A program made the position numbers and the translations under genes. Positions 38,083-47,280 of a stretch of DNA of 64,000 nucleotides are shown here, in pieces. Numbering within the stretch: the first letter of the stretch is position 1; every line of letters starts with the position of its first letter. The DNA is taken from NCBI GenBank assembly GCA_030426665.1, contig JAUHYD010000017.1, positions 1-64,000 of the forward strand, written 5' to 3'. The notes beneath the pieces were generated by a model that saw only the letters and a list, made by a program, of their open reading frames with translations, was not told where the DNA came from and did not search any database. The stretch is from Bacteroidia bacterium. Lineage in GTDB: Bacteria; Bacteroidota; Bacteroidia; Chitinophagales; Chitinophagaceae.

Positions 38083-38904
38083 ATGGAGTTTCAAGGTAAA
38101 ACGGCATTTATTTCAGGAGCAAGCAGAGGTATAGGAGCGGCAATTGCACTAAGATTAGCAAAAGAAGGGGCAAACGTAGTAGTAATTGGTAAATCGGTAA
38201 AAGAGGACCCCCGACTTGGCGGAACCATTCATAGTGTGGTAGAAGAGATAAACGAATCCGGGGGAAGGGGATATGCTGTTCAATGCGATATACGGGACGA
38301 AGAACAAGTGCTGTATGCTGTTCAGCAGGCGATAACCATATTTGGTGGCATAGATATTCTGGTAAATAATGCCTCTGCAATTTCTTTGAGCGATACCGAG
38401 CATACCGAAACCAAACGTTTCGATCTGGTACATGACATAAATGTGCGTGGTACATTTATGGTTACTAAGCATTGCGTGCCCTTTTTGCGCAAGTCTGCAA
38501 ACCCGCATATACTTACATTGTCACCACCCATAGATTTGAATCCTAAATGGATTGCACCCTACATAGGCTATACCATCAGTAAGTACAGTATGAGCATGAT
38601 GACGCTTGGATGGGCGAAAGAGTTTGAATCTGTCGGAATAGCAGCTAATTCATTGTGGCCGGTAACAACAATAGATACTGCTGCAGTTCGTAATCTGTTG
38701 GGCGGAGAGATAATGGCGAAGCGCAGTCGAAAGCCGGATATACTGGCGGATAGCGCCTATTACATTCTGCGTCGACCATCAAAGGAATGCACGGGTAATT
38801 TGTTTCTCGACGAAGATGTATTGAGTGCTGAGGGCATCACAGATTTGGACCATTATTCGGTTACTCCGGGTGGGCCGTTGCAGAAGGATTTGTACGTGGG
38901 CTGA
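38083..38904 (+). CDS. Short-chain dehydrogenase of HSDL2 type
   Basis: I start at the ATG at 38083 (273 residues) because the Rossmann core begins right after it; upstream in-frame GTG adds nothing conserved. The protein shows GASRGIGAAIALRLAKEGA (NAD(P) site), NNASAISLSDTEHTETKRFDL, TLSPPIDLNPKW and the active YTISKYSMSMM (Tyr and Lys). SLWPVTTIDTAAV and CTGNLFLDEDVL close it. This pattern matches hydroxysteroid dehydrogenase-like protein 2 of eukaryotes without its SCP2 domain. The substrate is unknown, perhaps a fatty acyl or sterol-like compound. Its stop touches that of the convergent thioesterase gene. Confidence 0.88.
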   Translation: MEFQGKTAFISGASRGIGAAIALRLAKEGANVVVIGKSVKEDPRLGGTIHSVVEEINESGGRGYAVQCDIRDEEQVLYAVQQAITIFGGIDILVNNASAISLSDTEHTETKRFDLVHDINVRGTFMVTKHCVPFLRKSANPHILTLSPPIDLNPKWIAPYIGYTISKYSMSMMTLGWAKEFESVGIAANSLWPVTTIDTAAVRNLLGGEIMAKRSRKPDILADSAYYILRRPSKECTGNLFLDEDVLSAEGITDLDHYSVTPGGPLQKDLYVG

Positions 38905-39324
38905 TTATAGTTGTCTGCCTTCTATCTCTGATACCGCATTGCGGAACGCTTCCTGAATGGGTGTTTTTTCGTTTTTGTTGAAATCGTAATTTACGATTAC
39001 ATCATGCGCCTCTGCGACCACTTCGCCTGCCTCGTTAAGAATACGATGGTGAATGCCGAAGCTGGTGTTCTTTAAAAACTCGATTCTTGCTTCAACTTTT
39101 ATGTTTCCCGGATAGTGTAGGGGTTTAATAAATTTACAGGAAGTAGATAATAGTATCGGGCCGACCTTTGTTTCATTAAAAGAAGCTGCCACGCCCGTCA
39201 ATTCCCAATAATTGACGCGGGAAGCCTGTACATACCTGAAGTAGGCAACATTGTTTACATGCCCGAAAAGGTCCATGTCGCTCCAGTCTATTCGAAGGTT
39301 TAGTTTTACAGGAAAGTCGTGCAT
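38905..39324 (-). CDS. Acyl-CoA thioesterase, 4HBT hotdog family
   Basis: The 139-residue protein is a hotdog fold thioesterase of the YbgC/4-hydroxybenzoyl-CoA type: LRIDWSDMDLFGHVNNVAYFRYVQASRVNYW contains the conserved Asp (position 17) and the HVNN loop. SCKFIKPLHYPGNIKVEARIEFL and GEVVAEAHDVIVNYDF follow. It should hydrolyse an acyl-CoA in the cytoplasm; chain preference is unknown. It converges on the SDR gene with no bases between the stops, so the two are not an operon. Confidence 0.9.
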   Translation of the reverse strand: MHDFPVKLNLRIDWSDMDLFGHVNNVAYFRYVQASRVNYWELTGVAASFNETKVGPILLSTSCKFIKPLHYPGNIKVEARIEFLKNTSFGIHHRILNEAGEVVAEAHDVIVNYDFNKNEKTPIQEAFRNAVSEIEGRQL

Positions 39325-39408
39325 TAGAAGTGTTTTTGGGTCGCTACGTTGGCGTTCGTAACAAAATTAAGAATAGGCTGCAGCATTTCAATAATCAATT
39401 TACTTTTA

Positions 39409-39416
39409 TAGCTTTG
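39409..39416 (+). promoter_or_regulatory. -7 box TAGCTTTG before a small secreted protein gene
   Basis: An exact TAnnTTTG match lies 20 bases before the ATG at 39437 in the divergent gap with the thioesterase gene. No strong -33 element is seen. Confidence 0.4.
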
Positions 39417-39436
39417 GGTGAAATACAAATATCGTG

Positions 39437-39931
39437 ATGAAAAAAATCTTACTGCTTTTTATACTTATAGGTTCGTATAACGCTGTTTCTGCACAGTACA
39501 GCATTTTTATGCAGATTATCGAGAACAAAAAGATTTGTAATAAAGAAGATGAGCTTACCTACTTTTTACAGGCACATTCATTCGTAAGAGGTAACGAGAA
39601 CCGATATTACAATAGCTATCCCGTAGACAGAGATATGTATACGACTTGCATAATCAATGAGAATGAGTGTTATGTCACGTACCGAACAAACAACAAGAAG
39701 GATTATGAAAAAATAAAAGAGCAAATATCTTCTACTTGTGCTAAGGAGCTGGCTGCCGACAAATCTGTATCGTATGCCTGCAACTATAAGCGCGTGCAGG
39801 ACGTGCAGATTATGTTTATCGGCTATTCAGAAAAGAATAAGACTTACGATATCCTGATTTATCAAAATCCTGATATGCACGAAGACCCTTATTATCCTTC
39901 GCGACGTATTGAAGCTCCGGCACACAGATAG
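39437..39931 (+). CDS. Small secreted hypothetical protein
   Basis: I start at the ATG at 39437, which gives a signal peptide (MKKILLLFILIGSYNAVSAQ); a GTG one codon earlier is in frame. The 164-residue product is polar, with Cys at several positions (IENKKICNKEDE, YTTCIINENECYV, SSTCAKEL, SYACNYK), likely disulfide-bonded in the periplasm or outside. No domain is recognised. It converges on the DUF5686 gene with 6 bp between stops. Confidence 0.65.
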   Translation: MKKILLLFILIGSYNAVSAQYSIFMQIIENKKICNKEDELTYFLQAHSFVRGNENRYYNSYPVDRDMYTTCIINENECYVTYRTNNKKDYEKIKEQISSTCAKELAADKSVSYACNYKRVQDVQIMFIGYSEKNKTYDILIYQNPDMHEDPYYPSRRIEAPAHR

Positions 39932-39937
39932 GTCTGT

Positions 39938-42568
39938 TTAAAATTCAAATACAAAGCTGCCGAATATGCCAAAGTGCCGCCACTTGGCCTCAGATGCTAG
40001 TGGTGTAGGTGTCACCCGCCATACAAAGTCGATACGGAATACCTGAAAGATATTGGAGACGCCAGTTCCTAACTCTAAATAAGGAGACCCCTTCAGCGTA
40101 CGGAATGCCCAACCTCTGTCCAGATTTAGCTGTTGGTTGGCTTTGCTCAACGAGCCAACTACGCCCTTTGCAGTCCAGAATTGGCGGAATTTAAGTTTCT
40201 TCAACAAAGGAATCCGATTGAAGATACCGCCGCCAAAGTTGTGTTCCATATTAAACCCTACATACTCGTCGCTTAAAAACTCATAGTTGTTCATCATCTG
40301 GAACGCATACTTATTATAGTAGTAGTATTCGTTGCCTGGGTGAATTTCCAGCAGCGGATAGGGGAGTGTTCCAAAATACTTTCCCGCAAAGACATTGTAA
40401 TATATATTTCCGAGTGGAGGGATATTGGTTAGTCCGGTTATTGACATTCTGGCTTTCTGATAGCTATAGGCACCCTTTAGTAGCCCCTTAATTCCGGTCG
40501 TCACCGTAAGTCCCACCACCGGGTACTTGCTTTTAATACTTACCCGCGTAAACTGCCCTTCGAGGTATTTTTCTTTATAAGCAAACCGAAGGTCGGCGCC
40601 AACTTCCGCACTGACAACATTCTTCGAAAGCGCGCCATGTTCGTTATGGAAAATACCCTCCGACGGTAATGGCTTATACGGTGTGAAGTCACGGTGCTGC
40701 AGAATTAGTTTGTGGCTAAATCCACTATAGTATTGTTTGTAAAACTCAATCCGTCTGTCATCTGCGAATGCCAACTTCCAGGGCACACCTCTTTTACGGA
40801 AAAACGTACTGAATATATTGTCTGCACCGCGCTGGTCATAGTAATTTGTCGATTGACTAACATCGTGCACGTAGTAACCATATATATAGGTCCATGGATT
40901 TCTGTTGAGCATCCACTTTCCGGTTATACCATATTTGTACCGTTGGTCTCTGAAACCGTATGCGCCATAGCCGGTAAATTGAAAGTTCTTCAGGCTTCTG
41001 GGAGTACCCACAGAAATACGGATACGACTACCCTCTATTGTGTTGCGACTATACAGGTTAAAGTAGGGACCCAACTGTATAAACCCAATGTCTTTGACCC
41101 CTGTCGTTATGAACGTTATCCAGTTTTTGTACACTTTGGTAATCGGCATTTGGTTGATAGTATCAACCATTTTGTAAATCTTCGCTTCGTTTTTCGTAAG
41201 GGAGTCAGGACGGTTTTTTCGCCACCAGGCGTCTGTCATATACTTTGCCGAGTCCAGCTTAATAACATCTTGTTTAATGTTCGGGTCATCAAGCATTGAA
41301 TCGACCGAGTTGTCATTGATTTTGATGTGGTGATAGGTAGTTGTTTTTCTACCTATAAACCCCGGTAGCTTCTGTGACTTATAGGCAGAGAAGTTGGCGA
41401 TGAATTTGTCCTTTACACAAAACCAGAACGTATCCACCGGTGCGAATTCCTGATACAATGCTACATTGTCTAACCAGTTGATGTTTACATCTTTGGTGAC
41501 TTCCATACTTATTCGCTGAATGGCAAATACCGAGTCTACTACCCAAAAGTCACCGGTGAAACAATTTTCTATCGGCCGCTTCGGTTTATATCGCACCAAT
41601 ATGATATTGTGACCGTATGCAACCTGTGTGTCTATGATTTTGAACTTATAATAAGCAAGTGCGTCGTCTCCTATGGGGCTTACAAATTTCTTGTCGAATA
41701 CCGGAAGGAAGTTCTCATAGATGTTTACGTTCTGGTGGAATGTACCCAGGTACTTCACAACGTTTTCATTGTTGACGCCCTTAACCATGCTCGCCTTTAT
41801 AACTTCTCTTACTTTGCGGGGCTTGCGGCGGAAATAGTAGTCAGACAGGGTTTCTGTCATATACAGTGGCAGATAAGGCTTGGTCTCAGAAACGGAGTCG
41901 AGATTATCGTATATAAAACTGTATTTCTTAAGCAATGGTATTTTTTCAAATTGTTCTCGGGTCAGCCGTTGCAGGTCTGCCTCCAAGCGGTTGTAGGCTT
42001 CATAGCTATAGTTGTTAGTTCTGTCGGGATTGTTTGCAGGTTTGCGTTTTATTATTTCACGCATCAGCAAGACTGCGGGGTCTTCGCCTATATTGATGGT
42101 TACTTCATTGAGAGCCGTTACGGAGCGTTTGACTTCTATTATATAGTTGTATTCGTGGCGGTCTATTCGAAGGACACGGTAGGCTTCCGTATAGCCTATA
42201 GCCGCAACCCGAAATGTATCTGACGGTAGCTTTGGAAATTTCAAAATGAAGTTTCCATCCAGATCTGCCGTTGTTCCCACTGGTGTACCTCTGAAAAATA
42301 CAGTTGAGAATGGAATGCCTTCGCCTGTGTTTGCATCAGCAACTTTACCATGTATGATGTATCCGGTTCCCGGATTATATGATTTTGGAGCCTTTGTTTT
42401 CTTGTCTGGAAATATTAGTTCGGCCGTATCAATATCAGGTAGGTCAATTGGTGGCGGGGCGATAAATACAGAAGTGTCGCCCTTCTTAAGAGAATCGGTA
42501 GTTTGTCCGAAAATACATGCCGGTAGCAGTAGTAAAAAAACAAATATAGAAATATGCCGGGATGCCAT
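39938..42568 (-). CDS. DUF5686 outer-membrane protein with CarboxypepD_reg-like domain
   Basis: I choose the start at 42568 (MASRHISIFVFLLLLPACIFGQ, a clear signal peptide) over the longer frame to 42619; the product is 876 residues. A carboxypeptidase-regulatory-like domain (about 50-130: IHGKVADANTGEGIPFSTVFFRG split by DLDGNFILKF) is followed by the DUF5686 region with EVTINIGEDPAVLLMREIIKRK, NYSYEAYNRLEADL and many barrel-like strands. It ends GIFGSFVFEF with a terminal aromatic, the usual outer-membrane barrel signal. Proteins of this type are common in Bacteroidota and of unknown role, probably in envelope assembly or transport. Confidence 0.9.
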   Translation of the reverse strand: MASRHISIFVFLLLLPACIFGQTTDSLKKGDTSVFIAPPPIDLPDIDTAELIFPDKKTKAPKSYNPGTGYIIHGKVADANTGEGIPFSTVFFRGTPVGTTADLDGNFILKFPKLPSDTFRVAAIGYTEAYRVLRIDRHEYNYIIEVKRSVTALNEVTINIGEDPAVLLMREIIKRKPANNPDRTNNYSYEAYNRLEADLQRLTREQFEKIPLLKKYSFIYDNLDSVSETKPYLPLYMTETLSDYYFRRKPRKVREVIKASMVKGVNNENVVKYLGTFHQNVNIYENFLPVFDKKFVSPIGDDALAYYKFKIIDTQVAYGHNIILVRYKPKRPIENCFTGDFWVVDSVFAIQRISMEVTKDVNINWLDNVALYQEFAPVDTFWFCVKDKFIANFSAYKSQKLPGFIGRKTTTYHHIKINDNSVDSMLDDPNIKQDVIKLDSAKYMTDAWWRKNRPDSLTKNEAKIYKMVDTINQMPITKVYKNWITFITTGVKDIGFIQLGPYFNLYSRNTIEGSRIRISVGTPRSLKNFQFTGYGAYGFRDQRYKYGITGKWMLNRNPWTYIYGYYVHDVSQSTNYYDQRGADNIFSTFFRKRGVPWKLAFADDRRIEFYKQYYSGFSHKLILQHRDFTPYKPLPSEGIFHNEHGALSKNVVSAEVGADLRFAYKEKYLEGQFTRVSIKSKYPVVGLTVTTGIKGLLKGAYSYQKARMSITGLTNIPPLGNIYYNVFAGKYFGTLPYPLLEIHPGNEYYYYNKYAFQMMNNYEFLSDEYVGFNMEHNFGGGIFNRIPLLKKLKFRQFWTAKGVVGSLSKANQQLNLDRGWAFRTLKGSPYLELGTGVSNIFQVFRIDFVWRVTPTPLASEAKWRHFGIFGSFVFEF

Positions 42569-42796
42569 GTTTATAGATAACAATGTTGAGCAAAGTACAG
42601 AAATAACTCTTGTTTTCAAAGAGCCGTATCAGACTGAAATAATAGGCATCAAAGCAGCGCATATAGATAAAGCCTTTTTAAATTAATTTTTGCAGGCAAA
42701 TTGCTTTTAACAATAAGGCCTTATGCTATTTAGAGGGTAGCATTTTTTGACTTTTGGCGCAAAACCTGTTACTTTCGGGGTTAAATTTGGTTTGGG

Positions 42797-44110
42797 ATGC
42801 ACATAGCACAACAAATATTATTTATAGTATGCGCCGCAGCAGCAGTTTACTTTTTCACAAAGAAGGTAAAAGAGATGCGCCGCAATATATTGCTGGGGCG
42901 TGATGAGGATATCAGCGATAACAAAGGGCAAAGGTGGAAGAACATGATTTTGCTTGCCCTTGGGCAGAAAAAAATGTTCAAACGGCCGGTTCCGGCATTG
43001 CTGCACTTTGCGGTTTATGCAGGTTTTATTATCATTAATATTGAGATATTAGAGATTTTTCTTGACGGTATAACGGGTGCTCACAGGCTGTTTGCGCCAA
43101 TGCTGGGTGGATTGTATGCGTTCCTTGTAGGCTTTTTTGAAGTTTTGGCGGTATTGGTGCTTGTAGGCTGTGTGATTTTCCTTATTCGCAGGAATATCCT
43201 GAAAATTCGTAGACTCAGCATGAAGGAATTGACCGGATGGCCTAAAAATGATGCCAACCTGATTCTTGTGACAGAAGTGATTTTAATGTCGTTGTTTCTG
43301 ATTATGAATACCGCAGACCTGTCATTACAGCAGTTGGGGGCAGAGCATTATACCAGGACAGAGCCTTTTTGGGTTTCCGGTCATTTAACCGGCATGTTCT
43401 CAGGTATGTCGGCAGGTACACTTATTGCTATTGAGCGTACATGCTGGTGGCTGCACATTATCGGTGTATTGTTGTTCCTGAACTATCTACCTTATTCAAA
43501 GCACATGCACATTATTCTGGCGTTCCCTAATGCGTATTATTCTAAACTTACTGCGCAGGGTGAGGCGAAGAATATGAAAGAGATACAAAACGAAGTGCTG
43601 TATATGATGGAGCCCGATAAAGCTCCTGCCGCCACAGATGCCGCACCTCCTCGTTTTGGAGCAAAGGATGCCACCGACCTAAGTTGGAAGAATCTGCTCG
43701 ATGCCTACTCCTGTACAGAGTGTGGTCGGTGTACTTCTGTATGTCCGGCTAATATGACCGGGAAAACACTGTCGCCGAGAAAGATAATGATGGATACGCG
43801 TGACAGGGTAGAGCAGATAGGTAAGAATATTAATGAGAACAAGGAGTTTAAAGATGATGGCAAGTCATTGCTGCACGACTTTATTACCGTCGAGGAGTTA
43901 AGGGCTTGTACTACTTGTCAGGCTTGTGTGGAAGCTTGCCCGGTAATGATAGATCCGTTAGACATTATCATGCAGTTACGCAGAAATTTAGTGATGGAAG
44001 AAAGCAATGCACCACAGGAATGGAACATGATGTTTGGCAATATTGAGAATAACATGGCACCATGGAAGTTCAGCCCCGATGATAGGGATGCCTGGGTGGC
44101 GGAGGTATAA
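42797..44110 (+). CDS. Membrane-bound Fe-S oxidoreductase subunit (HdrD/GlpC/NarI-like)
   Basis: The 437-residue protein has a membrane domain of about six helices in residues 1-250, including one with His residues near RTCWWLHIIGVLLFLNYLPYSKHMHI suited to b-heme ligation. Two [4Fe-4S] motifs follow in the cytoplasmic tail: CTECGRCTSVCPANMTGKTLSPRKI and CTTCQACVEACPVMIDP. The arrangement resembles membrane Fe-S reductases that pass electrons between quinone and a CCG-domain partner. That partner is the gene at 44722-45498; a HicA/HicB module lies between them. Electron donor and acceptor are unknown. Confidence 0.85.
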   Translation: MHIAQQILFIVCAAAAVYFFTKKVKEMRRNILLGRDEDISDNKGQRWKNMILLALGQKKMFKRPVPALLHFAVYAGFIIINIEILEIFLDGITGAHRLFAPMLGGLYAFLVGFFEVLAVLVLVGCVIFLIRRNILKIRRLSMKELTGWPKNDANLILVTEVILMSLFLIMNTADLSLQQLGAEHYTRTEPFWVSGHLTGMFSGMSAGTLIAIERTCWWLHIIGVLLFLNYLPYSKHMHIILAFPNAYYSKLTAQGEAKNMKEIQNEVLYMMEPDKAPAATDAAPPRFGAKDATDLSWKNLLDAYSCTECGRCTSVCPANMTGKTLSPRKIMMDTRDRVEQIGKNINENKEFKDDGKSLLHDFITVEELRACTTCQACVEACPVMIDPLDIIMQLRRNLVMEESNAPQEWNMMFGNIENNMAPWKFSPDDRDAWVAEV

Positions 44111-44155
44111 GGTAGTTAATGACGGTGTTGGTGTTTTAGCACTATTTCATGCAAT

Positions 44156-44422
44156 ATGGGTAAATTTGAAAAACTAGTTGTAAAACTGCTTTTTGGGAGT
44201 TCAGATAGGAATTTTCGATTTGAAGACTTGGTAAAGATTCTAGTGTCAATGGGTTTTCAAATGCGGGTGAATGGAAGTCATCATATCTTTGTAAAAGATG
44301 GAATTCCGGAGATTATCAACATTCAATCTGTGAACGATAAAGCGAAGCCTTATCAGGTAAAGCAAGTTAGAGAATTAATTATTAAATATAAATTGTGGCA
44401 AAATGGAGCAGGTGATAAATAA
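44156..44422 (+). CDS. HicA-like toxin
   Basis: The 88-residue protein has the HicA/YcfA double-stranded RNA-binding fold: DLVKILVSMGFQMRVNGSHHIFVKDG with the catalytic His in GSHH, then IINIQSVNDKAKPYQVKQVRELIIKY. HicA toxins cleave mRNA and are neutralised by HicB. It starts 45 bp after the membrane Fe-S gene and overlaps the start of the next gene by 20 bases, the usual coupling in hicAB. The stretch is visibly more AT-rich than its neighbours. Confidence 0.85.
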   Translation: MGKFEKLVVKLLFGSSDRNFRFEDLVKILVSMGFQMRVNGSHHIFVKDGIPEIINIQSVNDKAKPYQVKQVRELIIKYKLWQNGAGDK

Positions 44423-44624
44423 GTATGAGGTTATTATTTATTGGAGCAAGACAGATAATTCTTTTATTGCTGAAGTGCCGGAGTTAGCAGGATGTATGGC
44501 GGATGGTGGTTCTTATGTTGAGGCAATAAATAATGTTCAGGTAATAATGTCCCAATGGATTGAAACTGCTCGTTCGTTGGGGAGGACAATCCCGGAACCT
44601 AAGGGTAAATTGATGTATGCATAA
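44403..44624 (+). CDS. HicB-like antitoxin
   Basis: The 73-residue protein has the HicB partial RNase H-like core: YEVIIYWSKTDNSFIAEVPELAGCMADGGSYVEAINNVQ and a helix ending IETARSLGRTIPEPKG. It should bind and block the HicA toxin. It has no separate DNA-binding domain, so any autoregulation must use this fold or the complex. It overlaps hicA by 20 bases and ends 97 bp before the CCG-domain gene. Confidence 0.87.
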   Translation: MEQVINKYEVIIYWSKTDNSFIAEVPELAGCMADGGSYVEAINNVQVIMSQWIETARSLGRTIPEPKGKLMYA

Positions 44625-44721
44625 GTTTTTTTGTGAGCTAAAGGCTGAAATAGGCTTAGGTAATCTTCGTTCCTTTTTCAGGGGTAGCCCGAATGATCTT
44701 TAAAGTTTAAACGACAATAAT

Positions 44722-45498
44722 ATGTCTGTAAAAAATATGGCGGAGTATGCCGCGAGTGGTGAGGTGCCGGAAGTGCTTTTTTGGGTAGGTTGTGCTGGAT
44801 CGTTCGATCAGCGGGCACAGCGCATCACAAAGGCATTTGTGCAGATATTGGATAAGGTGGGTGTGAAATACGCCATTCTGGGTAAGGAAGAGATGTGTAC
44901 CGGCGACCCAGCTCGCAGGGCTGGAAACGAGTTTCTGTTTCAGATGATGGCGTACAACAACATCAATACCCTGAATGCTTATGGCATCAAGAAGGTGGTA
45001 ACAATTTGTCCGCACTGTTTTAATATTTTCAAAAATGAATACCCCAAACTGGGCGGTGAGTACGAGGTAATGCACCACACTACTTTCTTACAACAACTGA
45101 TAAATGATGGGAAAATCACACTGAAAGACGGTGGCGCATTCAAGGGAAAGAAAATCACTTATCATGATAGTTGCTACCTCGGTAGGGGTAATGGGATTTA
45201 CGAAGCTCCGAGAGCTGTGCTGGAAGCGTTTGACACAGAGCTGGTAGAGATGAAACGTTGCCGTAGCAATGGTATGTGCTGTGGAGCTGGTGGTGCACAA
45301 ATGTTTAAGGAAGAGGAACAGGGAACGACACGTATCAACTTTGACAGGGCGGAGCAGGCGATGGATACCGGCGCAACAATTATTGCAGCAAACTGTCCGT
45401 TTTGTACCACTATGCTAACAGATGGTGTTAAAAACAAAGAAAAAGAAGACTCCATAAAAGTTATGGATATTGCTGAAATGGTTGCTATGTCATTGTAG
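44722..45498 (+). CDS. CCG-domain Fe-S oxidoreductase subunit (HdrB/GlpC/LldE-like)
   Basis: The 258-residue protein has two cysteine-rich CCG domains: EVLFWVGCAGSFD...KEEMCTGDPARRAGNE...TICPHCFNIFKNEYP and ITYHDSCYLGRGNG...NGMCCGAGGAQMF...ANCPFCTTML. These motifs bind noncubane [4Fe-4S] clusters in HdrB and related subunits. It is cytoplasmic and should work with the membrane Fe-S protein at 42797-44110. In related genomes such genes are expected to be adjacent; here the hicAB module separates them by about 610 bp. Confidence 0.9.
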   Translation: MSVKNMAEYAASGEVPEVLFWVGCAGSFDQRAQRITKAFVQILDKVGVKYAILGKEEMCTGDPARRAGNEFLFQMMAYNNINTLNAYGIKKVVTICPHCFNIFKNEYPKLGGEYEVMHHTTFLQQLINDGKITLKDGGAFKGKKITYHDSCYLGRGNGIYEAPRAVLEAFDTELVEMKRCRSNGMCCGAGGAQMFKEEEQGTTRINFDRAEQAMDTGATIIAANCPFCTTMLTDGVKNKEKEDSIKVMDIAEMVAMSL

Positions 45499-45568
45499 AC
45501 AATTTCTGTTGCAACTTTCACAAAAACTGAACACCTGTTATCGTAACTTTAGATTGTAAAATGCGGTT

Positions 45569-45931
45569 ATGAAAAACAAGACACTGGTATTAGGTGCTTC
45601 AGAAAATCCCGGCAGGTATAGCAATATGGCTATGCTCCGGTTGCAGGCCACTGGTCATGAGGTAGTGGCTGTGGGACGTCGGGCAGGTAGTGTGAATGGA
45701 ATTGCCATAAATGATGCGCCTGCACAATCTGATGAGATTGATACTGTAACACTATACCTGAACCCTGATCACCAAAAAGATTATTACAATTACGTGTTGT
45801 CGCTGAAGCCGCGCCGTATCATATTCAATCCCGGTACCGAGAATGAAGAGTTCGAACAGCTGGCTGCAGACAATGGCATTAAAGTGCAGGAGGCGTGCAC
45901 TTTAGTGTTGCTGGGTACGGGCCAGTATTGA
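45569..45931 (+). CDS. CoA-binding domain protein
   Basis: The 120-residue protein is a single CoA_binding_2 Rossmann domain: TLVLGASENPGRYSNMAMLRLQ at the N-terminus, HEVVAVGRR, then PRRIIFNPGTENEEFEQLAADNGIKV and CTLVLLGTGQ. Members bind CoA or related nucleotides; the cellular role is unclear. It is 70 bp after the CCG-domain gene on the same strand and could be in its operon. It converges on a histidine kinase gene with 14 bp between stops. Confidence 0.88.
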   Translation: MKNKTLVLGASENPGRYSNMAMLRLQATGHEVVAVGRRAGSVNGIAINDAPAQSDEIDTVTLYLNPDHQKDYYNYVLSLKPRRIIFNPGTENEEFEQLAADNGIKVQEACTLVLLGTGQY

Positions 45932-45945
45932 TGTTGTGCTGATTT

Positions 45946-47280
45946 CTAGATTGTATACTCAGCTTTTTCGGGGACGCTTTCCGGAATTTCTATTGTTACA
46001 GTAGTGCCCATCATTTCGTTGCTGTTTATGGAAATAGTACCGCCTAGTTTGTCAATTGCTGACTTTACAATGTATAAACCGATTCCATTTCCGGCCATGC
46101 AGTTTCTACCTCGGTAGTATAAATCGAAAATGTTTTCTTTATCCGGGTTGGCAACTCCTAATCCGTTATCGGTGATAACAGTCCGTAGGCTTCCATTACA
46201 GCTACTTACTTGCACGCTCACTTCATGCTGTTGTGTGTTGGTTCTGAATTTGAGTGCATTATCAAGAACCTGCGAAAAAATAATTTCCAGAAGATACTCA
46301 TCCGTTAAAAGTTGAAAATCTTCAACCTCGCATTGCAAATTTGCTTTTTGCAGATGGTGCGACAACTTACCTGTTAGAAGGATATTCTCGATTGTTCTTT
46401 TGGGCGAACATTTAGTAATGTTAGTTTTACTCTGTTTGATTTTCGTTATCGCCATTAAGTTGTCCAGCGAGTCTTTCATTTTTTCAGCAACGCTGTGAAA
46501 GTGGGTCATATATTCATTGACATCTCGGTCGTTGGATTCCGATATGGCAACGTTCGTTAGTCCCAGCATAGTCATAATGGGCCCTCTTAAATCATGGGAA
46601 GAGCGATAAATAAAGGTGTCTAGCTCTCGGTTTTTGTATGCCAGTTGCATTTCTGTTTGCTTTTTTGCCGAAACAGTTTGCGCATTGATAATGGCTCCGT
46701 TTATTTCAGGCGTGTCTAATTTATTAACTATGTTGCTTTCCATCCATTCGTAGTGGCCATCTTTGTGCAAGATTCTGGCTTCGGTTGCTGCCACAATACC
46801 GGGAGAGTTTACAATCTGTGCAATCGTTGCTTTTATGTCATTTAAGTCGTCAGGGTGTATTAGTTGAAATATATTGAATGACTTAAACTCCTGGTGTTTA
46901 TACCCTAGCAGGTTTATAATGTTCTGACCAATAAAAATGACATCGCCTGCGCCATTTGTAACTACTTTCATGTCAAGCGAATGTTCAATTAGTGCGTCGA
47001 AGAAACGTTCCTTTTGTTGCCGGTGAATGAATGTTTCTGCAATTTGTCCGGCATACTTACTTATTATAAAGTACAACAAGATGCCCGTGACAGCTACATA
47101 AGTAATGCCCTTGTAGGTTTGTATTTCAGTCAGGATGTCTTCTCCTTTGAAAAAGAACTGAACGATACGGTCCGAGAAAAAGATGTACAGTACCCCTAAC
47201 AGTAAATACGGCAATACAATTTTAAGAGGGGAAGTTAGTCTGGTGTTAAATCCAGGTAGTTTACTTGAGAAAACGGTCAT
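45946..47280 (-). CDS. PAS sensor histidine kinase (single PAS)
   Basis: The 444-residue protein has two N-terminal TM helices (about 17-37 and 48-68), one PAS domain (about 85-205: VVTNGAGDVIFIGQNIINLLGYKHQEF) and a kinase core with His229 in SSHDLRGPIMTML, an N-box (VLDNALKF), G1 (DNGLGVANPD) and G2 (GNGIGLYIVKSAI). It should sense a ligand or redox state through PAS and phosphorylate a distant regulator. Its N-terminus and kinase core match the paralogue at 47746-49446, but it lacks the second PAS present there. Confidence 0.9.
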   Translation of the reverse strand: MTVFSSKLPGFNTRLTSPLKIVLPYLLLGVLYIFFSDRIVQFFFKGEDILTEIQTYKGITYVAVTGILLYFIISKYAGQIAETFIHRQQKERFFDALIEHSLDMKVVTNGAGDVIFIGQNIINLLGYKHQEFKSFNIFQLIHPDDLNDIKATIAQIVNSPGIVAATEARILHKDGHYEWMESNIVNKLDTPEINGAIINAQTVSAKKQTEMQLAYKNRELDTFIYRSSHDLRGPIMTMLGLTNVAISESNDRDVNEYMTHFHSVAEKMKDSLDNLMAITKIKQSKTNITKCSPKRTIENILLTGKLSHHLQKANLQCEVEDFQLLTDEYLLEIIFSQVLDNALKFRTNTQQHEVSVQVSSCNGSLRTVITDNGLGVANPDKENIFDLYYRGRNCMAGNGIGLYIVKSAIDKLGGTISINSNEMMGTTVTIEIPESVPEKAEYTI

